Assembly: GCF_024055605.1 (NCBI RefSeq)
Contig: NZ_JAMXLX010000004.1
Location: 124,001 to 188,000 of the forward strand
Origin: Ciceribacter sichuanensis
GTDB taxonomy: Bacteria; Pseudomonadota; Alphaproteobacteria; Rhizobiales; Rhizobiaceae
Reading direction: 5' to 3'
Length of the DNA: 64,000 nt
Within the stretch, counting starts at the first letter, position 1. The number at the start of each line of letters is the position of its first letter. This document shows positions 44,155 to 52,579 of the stretch, one piece after another. The notes beneath the pieces were generated by a model, which saw nothing but the letters and a program-made list of their open reading frames with translations, had not been told where the DNA came from and made no database searches. The position numbers were made by a program, and so were the translations under genes.

Positions 44155-44282
44155 AAGCTGCGCACCGATCACAAATGCGTATGCCCCTTTTCGTAAGGAT
44201 AGCGCTGTCATTATATCTGATAACGAAATGGTCAGCCGGCAAAGGAGCGCGGCGGATCGTGTCGATGCGAAATGAGGATGCG

Positions 44283-44687
44283 ATGTCGGACAGTGAACGG
44301 ATGAGGCAGGGACCGAAGCTGGGGGGCTTGAAACGCACCCTGATGGCGGGGCTGGCTGTTGCCGTTTCCTTTTCGTCCCTTCTCGATACGGCATCGGCCG
44401 CTGACGGACTTCGCCTGCCGAATACCTTCGAAAAATCCGGAGGCGATTCCTATCCCGACCTTCCCGGTGTCCGTCCCATGCCGCCCGGCGGTTTTTCTTC
44501 CGACTCGGGCTATGATTGTCACACCACGACGCGCTTCGTTAACCGGGGCCGCGAAAGCCCCCTTCGAAGCGGCGATGGCGTGCCTGTCGTGATCTACCGC
44601 TGCACCAAGGATGGCATGGTCTTCGAAGGCCGCAATCCTCCCTCCAGGGGCTGGTATCCCGGCGTCAATCCGCGCAACATCGACTGA
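44283..44687 (+). CDS. Small exported protein of unknown function
   Basis: I do not recognise this 134-residue protein. It has an N-terminal extension, then a signal-like helix (about residues 20-38) ending ASAADG. The mature part is rich in glycine and proline and holds two cysteines (YDCHT and YRCTKDG), which could form one disulfide in the periplasm. The ATG at 44283 has GAGG six bases upstream. A longer open frame runs upstream into the NlpC gene and is shadow. Confidence 0.65.
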   Translation: MSDSERMRQGPKLGGLKRTLMAGLAVAVSFSSLLDTASAADGLRLPNTFEKSGGDSYPDLPGVRPMPPGGFSSDSGYDCHTTTRFVNRGRESPLRSGDGVPVVIYRCTKDGMVFEGRNPPSRGWYPGVNPRNID

Positions 44688-44767
44688 ACCGCGTGGGATC
44701 GCTTGCCTCCTCGCGCATGCGTCGCCACCATGGCCGCGAATCGTCACGTGCATTGGAGACCACAGGC

Positions 44768-45493
44768 ATGCCGCATCATCCCGCCCGTCAATATGTCCAG
44801 GAAACCTGCGGCGTCTGCAAGCTCTTGAAATCGACGCGCGAAATGACGGCGTGCGATGTCGTGCGTCCCTCGCTTGCGGAAGAACTGGACCGTACCACGC
44901 CGGACTGGCGCTCCACCGGCTGGATCTGCCACGACGACCTGCAGGAATGCCGCCGCCGCTCCGTGGAGGACATGATCCGCCGTGAGCGCGGACAGTTGAG
45001 CGAACTCGACCGGGAGGTCATCGAAAGCATCGCCTCGCATGAGGTGGTGACGGAGAACACCGAGGAGAGTTACGAGGAGACCGTCACCCTCGGCGACCGC
45101 ATTGCGGATCGGATCGCCTCCTTCGCCGGCTCCTGGACCTTCATCCTGTCCTTCCTCTTTTTCCTCGTCGCCTGGATGTTCGTCAACGCCATCCCGGCGA
45201 TCTTCACGAGCTTCGATCCCTTTCCCTTCATCCTGCTCAATCTCTTCCTGTCGATGACCGCCGCCTTCCAGGCTCCACTCATCATGATGAGCCAACGCCG
45301 GCAGGAGGAGAAGGACAGGCTGCGTTCGCAGAACGACTACCAGATCAACCTCAAGGCCGAACTCGAGATCCGGCATCTGCATGAAAAACTGGATCATATC
45401 CTCGTGGGACAGTGGGAAAGACTGTCGAAGATCCAGGCGATGCAACTCGAGCTTTTCGAGGAGTTGTCGGAGACGCGAAAGTCCCCGCGCTGA
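44768..45493 (+). CDS. DUF1003 membrane protein with N-terminal cysteine cluster
   Basis: The 241-residue product has an N-terminal cysteine-rich region (C14, C17, C29, C54, C61; CGVC and CHDDLQEC) that may bind metal. Then come an acidic linker, two adjacent membrane helices (about 125-145 and 155-175) and a basic coiled-coil-like C-terminus with QRRQEEKDRLRSQNDYQINLK, the hallmark of DUF1003. The function of the family is unknown. The ATG at 44768 has GGAG about ten bases upstream. Confidence 0.82.
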   Translation: MPHHPARQYVQETCGVCKLLKSTREMTACDVVRPSLAEELDRTTPDWRSTGWICHDDLQECRRRSVEDMIRRERGQLSELDREVIESIASHEVVTENTEESYEETVTLGDRIADRIASFAGSWTFILSFLFFLVAWMFVNAIPAIFTSFDPFPFILLNLFLSMTAAFQAPLIMMSQRRQEEKDRLRSQNDYQINLKAELEIRHLHEKLDHILVGQWERLSKIQAMQLELFEELSETRKSPR

Positions 45494-45762
45494 CCATCGG
45501 CCAGCCGCGTAAAGCAATGCCACTCCGGCCGGAGCCGGTTGCTGCATTTCGATCGTCTGTAAAGCTAGGTACTTGATCCGGCAGTGATTGAGTCCAGCTG
45601 TGCTTGCCTCGGCCCCTGGGTCCTGACCCTGGATAAGCTCTTGATATGGTTCCGCGCGCTGGCACCGGCCGCCGATAATAGGATAAAAAACTTCACAAGC
45701 CCCACACTAGATTGCGTGCCTACGAATATAGAAACATGCGTATTTCACATTGGGGTGAGAAG

Positions 45763-46710
45763 ATGAATGAAATTGTGAACACCGGTCTGCTGAGGCAGAT
45801 CGATGGGTTATACCAGATGTTGTCGCATCCTCTGCAGGAGCAGGCTTCAAGCAAGGGCATCAAGATCAAGGTTACGGCGCACTATCTTGATTTCATCCGG
45901 GAAAGCGAAATCGTACGGATCGCGCTCAAGCATCTCGTTTATGCCGGCGACATCATCAAGTATTTCGACTACTATTTCACGTCCGTCGTGCCTGTTCGGT
46001 TCAATGGTCACAAGCTCGTTGATTATTCGATCCCGAAATATCACGAAATTCACGGTTACGACTTCGGCCCGATCTACTTCCCGTCGTTTTCAGAGCCAAT
46101 GGTGACCACCGAGCAATATCTGGACTTCGCAAAGCTGAGCCCGGGCTGCGTGGTCCTCGATCTCGGCGCCTATGCAGGCCTCACCTCCATCATGTTCAAG
46201 GACATCGTCGGGCCAACGGGAACCGTGATCGCGGTCGATGCCGACGCCCAGAATGTCGCCGCGATCGAAAAGAATTTCAGACACTACAAGCAGCGGACCG
46301 CAAACGACATCGAGCTCATCCATGCTGCAGTCTGGAGCCATTGTGACGGATTGGAGTTCTCCTCCGAGGGCAATATGGGGTCCAGCGCCTCGCAAATCGT
46401 CGGTGGACGACGCGGCGATGTCGTGTTCGTCAAATCCCTGACCCTTGATGCCATCGCCGCGATGAAGAGCCTGGAACGGCTCGATTTCATAAAATGCGAC
46501 GTTGAAGGCGCAGAGGCGGTGATCTTCGAAAACGCCGAAATACTGCATCGACTGAAGCCGCGAATCATCATCGAACCCCATTTTGTCGGCGGTGTATTGA
46601 CGATTCAGAAATGTGCGCAGGATCTGGCGAAGTACGGTTACGTTTGCAAGCCCCTGACCCAGATCGGCATCGACATCCCGTTGCTGGAAGCTCATCCGCC
46701 GATTGGCTGA
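45763..46710 (+). CDS. FkbM-family methyltransferase
   Basis: The 315-residue product has a SAM-dependent methyltransferase domain of the FkbM type: VVLDLGAYAGL (about 130-140), VIAVDADAQN, FIKCDVEGAE and the C-terminal PRIIIEPHF segment. These enzymes O-methylate sugars or lipids; the acceptor is unknown. Sampled 60-base lines at 45841 and 46021 have 50 and 45 percent GC, lower than the neighbours, so horizontal gain is possible. The ATG at 45763 is chosen from the protein start; the Shine-Dalgarno is weak and ATG 45736 is also possible. The 269 bases upstream contain no gene. Confidence 0.78.
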   Translation: MNEIVNTGLLRQIDGLYQMLSHPLQEQASSKGIKIKVTAHYLDFIRESEIVRIALKHLVYAGDIIKYFDYYFTSVVPVRFNGHKLVDYSIPKYHEIHGYDFGPIYFPSFSEPMVTTEQYLDFAKLSPGCVVLDLGAYAGLTSIMFKDIVGPTGTVIAVDADAQNVAAIEKNFRHYKQRTANDIELIHAAVWSHCDGLEFSSEGNMGSSASQIVGGRRGDVVFVKSLTLDAIAAMKSLERLDFIKCDVEGAEAVIFENAEILHRLKPRIIIEPHFVGGVLTIQKCAQDLAKYGYVCKPLTQIGIDIPLLEAHPPIG

Positions 46711-46788
46711 CGCAAGGTATCCTGGCGAGCTGGTGTCTGGTTCCGGCCTCTGATGGTGCATCTTCAGCCAGGAATGGAGGGATGCACC

Positions 46789-46935
46789 ATGGGTCGGATT
46801 CTGCATGACGGAAGGGTAAGCATTGCCGGAAATCCGGATGCGGCCATCGGCCTCAACGATCAACCGATCGTAACTGCCATTGATCCTGGTGAAGGCTTTC
46901 AGGTCATCTTTTCGCATGGCCGAGGAGCCGCTTGA
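46789..46935 (+). CDS. Possible 48-residue protein
   Basis: A short frame starts with ATG at 46789, preceded by GGAGG with eight bases spacing, and ends at 46935. The peptide begins MGRILHDGRVSIAG and has no membrane helix. Codon third positions are mixed rather than strongly GC. I recognise no family. It may be a real small gene or a remnant in a decayed region of about 400 bases. Confidence 0.3.
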   Translation: MGRILHDGRVSIAGNPDAAIGLNDQPIVTAIDPGEGFQVIFSHGRGAA

Positions 46936-46994
46936 GCCCCATTCTGACGGCCGCTGCCGCAGTACCTTTCGCGATGCACGGGCGGTAGCGAAAT

Positions 46995-47074
46995 GGTCCT
47001 CCTTTGGCGAGGACCTTATGTTTCAGGAAGAGGCCCATGCAGACCTTCCGTGTACTTCGCTGTGTACCGGAAGG
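46995..47074 (+). other. Two adjacent hairpins in a gene-free stretch
   Basis: GGTCCTC (46995-47001) pairs with GAGGACC (47009-47015). CCTTCCG plus GTAC (47044-47055, one bulged T) pairs with GTAC plus CGGAAGG (47064-47074). The region 46936-47124 shows no convincing gene. The hairpins may mark a small RNA, a terminator pair or a decayed repeat. Confidence 0.35.
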
Positions 47075-47124
47075 ATTGCCTAATCCTTGAAACTATTGAG
47101 AAAACCATATTTCTCAAAATGGAA

Positions 47125-47211
47125 TGGTGCCCAGAAGAGGACTCGAACCTCCACACCCTTTCGGGTACCAGCACCTGAAGCTGGCGCGTCTACCAATTCC
47201 GCCATCTGGGC
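47125..47211 (-). tRNA. tRNA-Leu (anticodon CAG)
   Basis: An 87-base class II tRNA on the minus strand. The acceptor stem starts GCCCAGA and the 3' end carries an encoded CCA (47125-47127 as TGG). The anticodon arm CCAGC-TTCAGGT-GCTGG gives anticodon CAG, reading the leucine codon CUG. The variable arm TACCCGAAAGGGTG and the T-loop GGTTCGAGTCC are present. Confidence 0.96.
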
Positions 47212-47509
47212 GACGAAGAGCCGTTTAAAGGGGCCGACTCCGACTGTCAACCGACTTTTTGAAGTTTTCGTGTCAAAGATTCCGAACGGTATGAAAGAGG
47301 CCCGGAATACCGGGGCGGACAGTCTTGGAAAAGCCATGATGTCGCGGAGGATTGAACACGCTCGGGGGATGATGACGCCAGGCGTCGTTTTCCGGGCGGC
47401 AGGCAGAAAAACGGCTGGAGAGAAAGCCGTGACTGCTGCGATTGCCGATGCGGGGAAGGGCGCTCCCGATGTCCGTCGATGGCGGGCAAGTCTTCTGGCT
47501 GGAGGTAAC

Positions 47510-48010
47510 ATGATCAGATTGTTTGGAAAAATCCTTCTGGGGGCCCAACTGGGCCTTGTCGGATTGTCGTCTGTGGCAGCGCAGGCGGCAATGCCGATGA
47601 CTGAGGTCGCGCCGGCCGCTGCAGAGCGGTCCGGGGTCGTCAAGGTGCAGACCTATTGCGATGCATATGGCTGCTACGAAACCCGCCGTCCGCCGGGCTA
47701 CCGTCCGCCACCGCCGCCGCCGGGCTGGGACGATGGCTATCGTCGCCCGCCGCCGCCCCGTTGGGACGATGACTACCCCCGTCGGCGCCCGCCGGGCTGG
47801 GACGACGGTTATTATCGCCGTCCGCCGCCGCCGCCGCCACCGGTCTACCGTCGTCCTCCTCCGCCGCCGGCCTATGGCATGCCGCCGGGACGCAACTGGA
47901 ACCGCCACGTGCGCTGGTGCCTCGACCGCTACCAGTCCTATAACCCGCAGACGAACAGGTTCCTGTCCTCGAGCGGTTACTTCAAGGTCTGCCGGTCTCC
48001 CTATTACTGA
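47510..48010 (+). CDS. BA14K-family exported protein with proline-rich repeats
   Basis: The 166-residue product has a signal peptide (about residues 1-27, ending AAQAAMP). A low-complexity middle (about 58-125) is made of PPPPP runs alternating with WDDGY/WDDDY units. A C-terminal BA14K-type segment follows, WCLDRYQSYNPQTNRFL, with a second cysteine in KVCRSPYY. BA14K of Brucella is an immunoreactive, lectin-like surface protein. The ATG at 47510 has GGAGG with five bases spacing. The 298 bases between the tRNA and this gene contain no supported gene. Confidence 0.82.
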   Translation: MIRLFGKILLGAQLGLVGLSSVAAQAAMPMTEVAPAAAERSGVVKVQTYCDAYGCYETRRPPGYRPPPPPPGWDDGYRRPPPPRWDDDYPRRRPPGWDDGYYRRPPPPPPPVYRRPPPPPAYGMPPGRNWNRHVRWCLDRYQSYNPQTNRFLSSSGYFKVCRSPYY

Positions 48011-48030
48011 CCGGTCTGATTGCAATCCGG

Positions 48031-48060
48031 AAAGGGGTGGGCGAAAGCTTGCCCCTTTTT
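48031..48060 (+). terminator. Rho-independent terminator after the BA14K gene
   Basis: AAAGGGG at 48031-48037 pairs with CCCCTTT at 48052-48058, followed by more T residues up to 48060. It ends the plus-strand BA14K transcript and also touches the end of the convergent SelW-like gene. Confidence 0.85.
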
Positions 48061-48380
48061 CAATTCTCGTCCGAGGCACCGCTTCCGCCCGTGGCCGCCT
48101 TCACCCGGTCCGTATGGCCGAGATCGCGCTCCGGCTCGATGATGTCGCGAAGCCGCTGCTTCAATTCCTTCGGACCGGGGAAACCGCCATCGCGCTTGCG
48201 CTCCCAGATCAGGTCGCCATTCACCCGGATCTCGAAATTGCCGCCGGTGCCGGGAATGAGCGCCACCTCGCCAAGACTTTCCGGAAACGTCTGCAGCAGC
48301 TCCTGCGCCATCCAGCCTGCGCGCAGCAACCAGTTGCACTGCGTGCAGTAAAGTATCGTGACCCGCGGCTTCTCACTCAT
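48060..48380 (-). CDS. SelT/SelW/SelH-like (Rdx) selenoprotein-family protein, cysteine form
   Basis: The 106-residue product has a thioredoxin-like fold signature: YCTQCNW with C12 and C15 (the CxxC in which other homologs carry selenocysteine), and the GGNFEIRVNGDLIWERKRDGGFPGPKELK region. The role is probably redox-related but is undefined. The ATG at 48378-48380 is chosen with GGA seven bases upstream; an upstream ATG (48401) is possible. The C-terminal about 20 residues are polar and extra to the core. Confidence 0.87.
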   Translation of the reverse strand: MSEKPRVTILYCTQCNWLLRAGWMAQELLQTFPESLGEVALIPGTGGNFEIRVNGDLIWERKRDGGFPGPKELKQRLRDIIEPERDLGHTDRVKAATGGSGASDEN

Positions 48381-48544
48381 CGTTTTTCCGTTCCTCATCA
48401 CTCGTCTTCACGAAAAAGTTAACCTAAATAATCATGTTTTACCGTGGGCCGCTTGAGCAAGTCTGCCGCCCCGGCCATTAGCATAATCACAGGATACCAA
48501 GACCCGGAAAACAAAACCCGGAAAACGGAACAAGGAGTGCCGAT

Positions 48545-48991
48545 ATGTCCAACCCCGCCGATCGCGATCGGCTGATCGTGCCCCAGCTTCAGCCCGTCTA
48601 CGCCGGAGGTTACGAGACGGTGGAAACCGTGCTTCGTGTGCTCGCAGGCGTTCTTCTGGTCACCCATGGTTACGGCAAGATCATAAACCCCTTCGGCGCC
48701 GTGGGAATGGTCGAGAGCCTCGGATTTTACCCCGGTATCTTCTGGTCTCCGCTTCTTTCGGCAACCGAATTCTTCGGCGGCATTCTGGTTGCCATCGGGC
48801 TCTTCACCCGTCCAGCCTCCTTCGCGGCAATGATCGTGCTGCTGGTCACGGTCTATTTCCATGGGATCGTGAAGGCCGAGGGGCTGGGCGGCGCGGAAAA
48901 ATCGATCCTCTGGGCGGCGATCTTCCTGTTCTTCGCCTTCCGGGGCGGCAATCGCCATTCGGTCGATGCGCGTCTCGGGAAAGTCTTCTGA
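48545..48991 (+). CDS. DoxX-family membrane protein
   Basis: The 148-residue product has four predicted helices in the DoxX arrangement: ETVLRVLAGVLLVTHGYGKI, FWSPLLSATEFFGGILVAIGL, ASFAAMIVLLVTVYFHG and ILWAAIFLFFAFRGG. DoxX proteins are linked to quinone or thiosulfate oxidation or to stress, but the function is usually unassigned. AAGGAGTG precedes the ATG. A 910-codon open frame on the opposite strand across this region is shadow. Confidence 0.87.
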   Translation: MSNPADRDRLIVPQLQPVYAGGYETVETVLRVLAGVLLVTHGYGKIINPFGAVGMVESLGFYPGIFWSPLLSATEFFGGILVAIGLFTRPASFAAMIVLLVTVYFHGIVKAEGLGGAEKSILWAAIFLFFAFRGGNRHSVDARLGKVF

Positions 48992-49081
48992 AGCCCGGCC
49001 GCTGACTGGGCGCTCACAGGCTTGAAGAGCGCCGTCCGCCGTGGTCATCTCCTCGCCGAACGAATCGGCGGGAGACGGACC

Positions 49082-49789
49082 ATGCGCGTGGCGATTATCG
49101 AGAACACCGGATATTCGGATCCGGGCCAGGTGGGCGTGGCGCTGGCCGAGGCGGGAGCGATTGTCGAGGTTATCCGCGCCTATGCCGGAGAACCGTTGCC
49201 GGCGAGCGTTGACGCGCATGACGCTCTCGTTGTGCTCGGCGGCGAGCAGAATGCCCGTGACGACGAAAAGCACCCTTACCTGCCGGTGCTTGCGACGCTG
49301 ATGCGCGAATATGCGGATGCCGGCAAGGCCGTGCTTGGCATCTGCCTCGGCAGCCAGATTCTTGCCCGGGCCTATGGCGCTGAAAACCTGATCGGTGCCG
49401 CCCCCGAATTCGGCTGGCGCAGCATTTCCCAGACGAGCGAGGGCAAAGACGACCCGGTGATCTCCGCCGCCGAACAGGCGGGTGGAGACTTCCTGTCCTT
49501 CCAGTGGCACGACGATACCTTCACGCTTCCGTCCGGCGCCGTGCATCTCGCCGGCAATGGCGTTGCCGCCAATCAGGCCTTTCGCGTGGGACGTGCCGCC
49601 TATGGCATGCAGTTTCATTTCGAGGCGAACCGTTCGGTTGTCGCGGAATGGAACCGCCTGTTCCCGGAACTGGTCGAGCGCAAGGAGCCCGGCTGGCTTA
49701 TCCGTCATCCGCAATATGCTGAGACGCAGGGAGCGGCCGCTGAAGCCGCCGGCCTTGCGATTGCCCGTGCCTGGGTATCCCGCATCTGA
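49082..49789 (+). CDS. Class I glutamine amidotransferase-like protein
   Basis: The 235-residue product is a stand-alone type 1 glutamine amidotransferase similar to GuaA-like domains. The nucleophile is C88 in LGICLGSQ, and the partners H179 and E181 are in FHFEANR. It therefore keeps the full triad, although the synthase partner is unknown. The ATG at 49082 has GGAG eight bases upstream. The open frame begins earlier at 49022 without support. Confidence 0.86.
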   Translation: MRVAIIENTGYSDPGQVGVALAEAGAIVEVIRAYAGEPLPASVDAHDALVVLGGEQNARDDEKHPYLPVLATLMREYADAGKAVLGICLGSQILARAYGAENLIGAAPEFGWRSISQTSEGKDDPVISAAEQAGGDFLSFQWHDDTFTLPSGAVHLAGNGVAANQAFRVGRAAYGMQFHFEANRSVVAEWNRLFPELVERKEPGWLIRHPQYAETQGAAAEAAGLAIARAWVSRI

Positions 49790-49837
49790 TGACAGGCCGA
49801 ACGGCTCTGTATGACGATCCAAGGGCGAGAGAGGGCG

Positions 49838-50395
49838 ATGACGGCAAGCGAACGGGACAAGATGGCCGCCGGCCTCTGGTACAATTGCATCGATCCGGAA
49901 CTCGACCTTCTGCGCAACACGGCGCGAGAGGCGGTTCATCGTCACAACACCCTGCCGCCGGCGGCGCGCGGGTCCGCAGCGCCGGAACTCGTATCGCTCT
50001 TTGCCGGTTTCGGCGAAGGCGCGTTCATCGAAGCGCCGTTTCATTGCGGATATGGGTTCAACATCACGCTCGGCAAGCGCGTCTATCTCAACGCCGGTTG
50101 CGTCATCCTCGACAGTGCCGCGGTTACGATCGGCGATGGCTCCATGCTGGGACCGGCGGTGCAGATCTATTGCGCCGAACACCACAAGGAGACGGCCTTG
50201 CGCGCCGAGGGCATCGAGATCGCCAGGCCAGTCACCATCGGCCGTGACGTATGGATCGGCGGGGCGGCGGTCATTCTTGCCGGCATCACCATCGGCGACG
50301 GTGCGATCGTCGGCGCGGGCGCCGTGGTGACCCGCGACGTTCCGGCGGGCGAAACCGTTGTCGGCAATCCGGCAAGACCGTTGACGCGCACATGA
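49838..50395 (+). CDS. Maltose/galactoside-type O-acetyltransferase (hexapeptide)
   Basis: The 185-residue product is a left-handed beta-helix acetyltransferase of the LacA/Maa/NodL group. An N-terminal helical part (AAGLWYNCIDPELDLLR) is followed by hexapeptide repeats and the catalytic histidine region (YCAEHHKE). WIGGAAVILAGITIGDGAIVGAGAVVTRDV is in the C-terminal half. It acetylates a sugar with acetyl-CoA; the acceptor is unknown. The ATG at 49838 has GAGAGGG upstream; 49811 is an alternative start. Confidence 0.86.
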   Translation: MTASERDKMAAGLWYNCIDPELDLLRNTAREAVHRHNTLPPAARGSAAPELVSLFAGFGEGAFIEAPFHCGYGFNITLGKRVYLNAGCVILDSAAVTIGDGSMLGPAVQIYCAEHHKETALRAEGIEIARPVTIGRDVWIGGAAVILAGITIGDGAIVGAGAVVTRDVPAGETVVGNPARPLTRT

Positions 50396-50488
50396 GAAAA
50401 CGAAAACCGCCGAAACATTGACCCGTGTCAATTCACAGCGCATCGTCTGCATTATGGTGACATCCGTTCTGCCCTCTGGAAAACACCG

Positions 50489-51064
50489 ATGAGCCTTGTT
50501 GCCTTTGCCGCCGCCGTGCTTCTTCTGTTGCTGACGCCCGGGCCGACCAATACCCTGCTGGCGCTTTCCGGCGCGGCGAAAGGCGTGCGGCGCTCCCTGC
50601 CGCTGATGGGGGGAGAGATTGCCGGTTACATGACGACAGTCATACCGCTGGTGACGTTTGCAGGCCCCTGGCTGGAAAGTCAGCCGCTGGCTGCCAATGT
50701 CGTGCGGCTCTGCGCCGCCGCCTGGGTGCTGACGCTCGCCGCCAAGCTCTGGGTCATGCCTGTCGGGCAGTCTGGCGAGAGTTACATCGGTGCACGCGCC
50801 GTCTACTGGACGACGGTGATGAACCCGAAGGGGCTGATCATTGGCCTTGTGCTGGTGCCACCCGTCGGCTTCCCCGCGACCTTTGCCTATCTCGGCGTTT
50901 TTGCCGGGCTGATTCTCGTGGTCGCAAGTCTCTGGCTGAGCTTTGGTGCCGCGATCCTTGGCCTGATCAGCCGGCGTCATCCGGCTCTGATCGGACGTGT
51001 CGCAGCCGGCTTTCTGGTCTTCTTCGCCGTTGCCCTGACAGGCCAGGCCGTCGGCTGGGTGTAA
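50489..51064 (+). CDS. LysE/RhtB-family exporter
   Basis: The 191-residue product has about six membrane helices and the LysE-family start (LLLLLTPGPTNTLLALSGA). The NPKGLIIGLVLVP segment in the middle is also typical. These proteins export amino acids or other small metabolites. It is a single gene with no local regulator, so the substrate is unknown. It is followed by about 940 bases without a supported gene. Confidence 0.87.
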   Translation: MSLVAFAAAVLLLLLTPGPTNTLLALSGAAKGVRRSLPLMGGEIAGYMTTVIPLVTFAGPWLESQPLAANVVRLCAAAWVLTLAAKLWVMPVGQSGESYIGARAVYWTTVMNPKGLIIGLVLVPPVGFPATFAYLGVFAGLILVVASLWLSFGAAILGLISRRHPALIGRVAAGFLVFFAVALTGQAVGWV

Positions 51065-52008
51065 TCGTCTCTCGGGGTTCATAGCAGGCTCTCTATCCCT
51101 GTTGTGCAGGTCCCCTGTCCGATTCCTGTTCGCCACGCGTCCCCGATTCACCGCTAACCGGACATGCCGAAACCTTCACGCGCGGTCTCCCGCCGTGGTT
51201 GGATCATTTCGGTTCCCTTTCCGGCCTTTCGGCCAAGGGATCGGTCGGGGCGCTGGAAGCTGCCTCGTAAAGTAAAAATATGTGACACCTTCCGGCGCCC
51301 CGTTCGGTGTGTTTTTCCGGACGAACTCGGTCTCTCTGCGCGGATGACGGCACCTTTCCCAGGGTTGCGCTCGCGAACATTCTCGTTCGTGACGCCACGA
51401 AAGGCCGTTTTGGCGGCCAGTCGCCGGTCCAGTCATGTGTGCCCTGCAGGCACGCCCCGCCCTGTTTCAGGCGAGAGGGAGACCATTCTCATCCAGCCCC
51501 CGGAGCCTGTTCCGCGTTTCGAACAGACAGCCGGATCACCGGTCCCGCCTCGCCGGCAACGCAAACCGGTGTAACCGCGACGGGACGGGGCCATTCTAGG
51601 CCAGGCACAGAGCGCGGGGATTTGGAGGGAAAACGGGGAAGAAAGGGGGGCACCGCGAAACGAGGTGAAGCCTGCCCCTCATCCCCCTGCCGGGACCTTC
51701 TCCCCGCGGGCGGGGAGAAGGGGTCTGGGGCACGGCGCAGAACAGACGCGGGACGAGCCGCAACGCTTCCGTTCCCGCTCCTCGCCTGCGGGGAGAGGGG
51801 CAGCAGGGGTGAGGGGCTTTTTCGCCGGCGGCTCTTGGAAGGCATTGCCTGCAAAGGGGGCGGGCCGAAGGAACGTAGGGCAAGGTTGATGACGGTGTGT
51901 ACCATCCCGGTTGACGGCAAAATCGATCCGCCCCCTTTCCGATCCGGCAAGCTGCGGTTACTTCTTCGCAAGACACTGCCCGGCACTGCAATTGCGAAAG
52001 GACATCCG
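51065..52008. other. Gene-poor stretch
   Basis: No convincing gene was found in these 944 bases. The open frames present on both strands are short, arginine- and proline-rich, and overlap each other, as expected by chance in GC-rich DNA. The only clear structure is the palindromic element at 51674-51817. The stretch at 51270-51330 has an AT-rich patch near a T-run (GTGTGTTTTTCC) that could contain a promoter or terminator, but nothing firm can be said. Confidence 0.6.
51674..51817. repeat. 144-bp palindromic intergenic repeat element
   Basis: The ends form an imperfect inverted repeat (GCCCCTCA at 51674-51681, TGAGGGGC at 51810-51817, with further CCCC/GGGG pairing inside). Two inner hairpins occur: CCTTCTCCCCG (51696-51706) with CGGGGAGAAGG (51711-51721), and CTCCTCG with CGGGGAG at 51779-51796. 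This resembles palindromic repeats dispersed in rhizobial genomes, which is my recollection rather than a search result. No open frame uses it. Confidence 0.65.
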
Positions 52009-52500
52009 ATGGACCGAGCCCATGATCCAAGCCAGCTGGAAATGGTGGTGCTGATGACGCCGGACATGGCGAATTTTTCCGGCAAGGTGCATGGCGGCGC
52101 GCTGCTGAACCTGCTGGACCGGGTGGCCTATTCCTGTGCCTCGCGCTTTTCCCAGCAATATGCCGTGACGCTCTCGGTCGATCAGGTGGTGTTTCGCCAG
52201 CCGATCCATGTGGGCGAACTGGTGACCTTCTCGGCTTCGGTCAACTTCGCCGGCCGCACCTCAATGGAAATCGGCATCCGCGTCGAGGCCGAGGATCTGC
52301 GCACCGGCGAGCGGCGGCACACCAATTCCTGTTATTTCACCATGGTGGCGGTCGACGCGGAGGGCAAGCCGACGCCGGTTCCGGAACTTGCGCTTGAAAC
52401 AGAAACAAAACGCCGGCGCGCGCGCCAGGCCGAAGTGCGCCGTACGCTCCGCCGCGAATTCGAGGCTCGCTTCCGCGAGCTCAAGGAAGGCAATGACTGA
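52009..52500 (+). CDS. Acyl-CoA thioesterase (hotdog fold)
   Basis: The 163-residue product is a YciA/ACOT-type hotdog thioesterase that hydrolyses acyl-CoA. Seen are MTPDMANFSGKVHGGALLNLLDRVAY (catalytic Asp region), SVDQVVFRQPIHVGELV and SMEIGIRVEAED. The last 35 residues are strongly charged and probably helical. The ATG at 52009 has AAAGGA seven bases upstream. The open frame continuing upstream to 51307 crosses the repeat element and is not coding. Confidence 0.88.
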   Translation: MDRAHDPSQLEMVVLMTPDMANFSGKVHGGALLNLLDRVAYSCASRFSQQYAVTLSVDQVVFRQPIHVGELVTFSASVNFAGRTSMEIGIRVEAEDLRTGERRHTNSCYFTMVAVDAEGKPTPVPELALETETKRRRARQAEVRRTLRREFEARFRELKEGND

Positions 52501-52527
52501 GGCGGGATATATCCGCACTTCTCATGC

Positions 52528-52547
52528 GGCCGGTCTCATGACCGGCC
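52528..52547. terminator. Hairpin between convergent thioesterase and DUF1508 genes
   Basis: GGCCGGTC at 52528-52535 and GACCGGCC at 52540-52547 enclose a TCAT loop. It lies 27 bases after the thioesterase stop and 32 bases after the end of the minus-strand gene, so it can serve both. Confidence 0.7.
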
Positions 52548-52579
52548 CGAAAGCCCATGCAGCGATCCGTTGAATAGGC

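Noticed and set aside
48419-51151. A 910-codon open frame on the minus strand
   Set aside because: It is antisense to DoxX, amidotransferase, acetyltransferase and LysE genes that have clear motifs and ribosome sites; its own protein is rich in R, G, H and D without any domain.
51164-51574. A 136-codon open frame in the gene-poor region
   Set aside because: Arginine- and proline-rich product with overlapping frames on the other strand, no ribosome site and no family.
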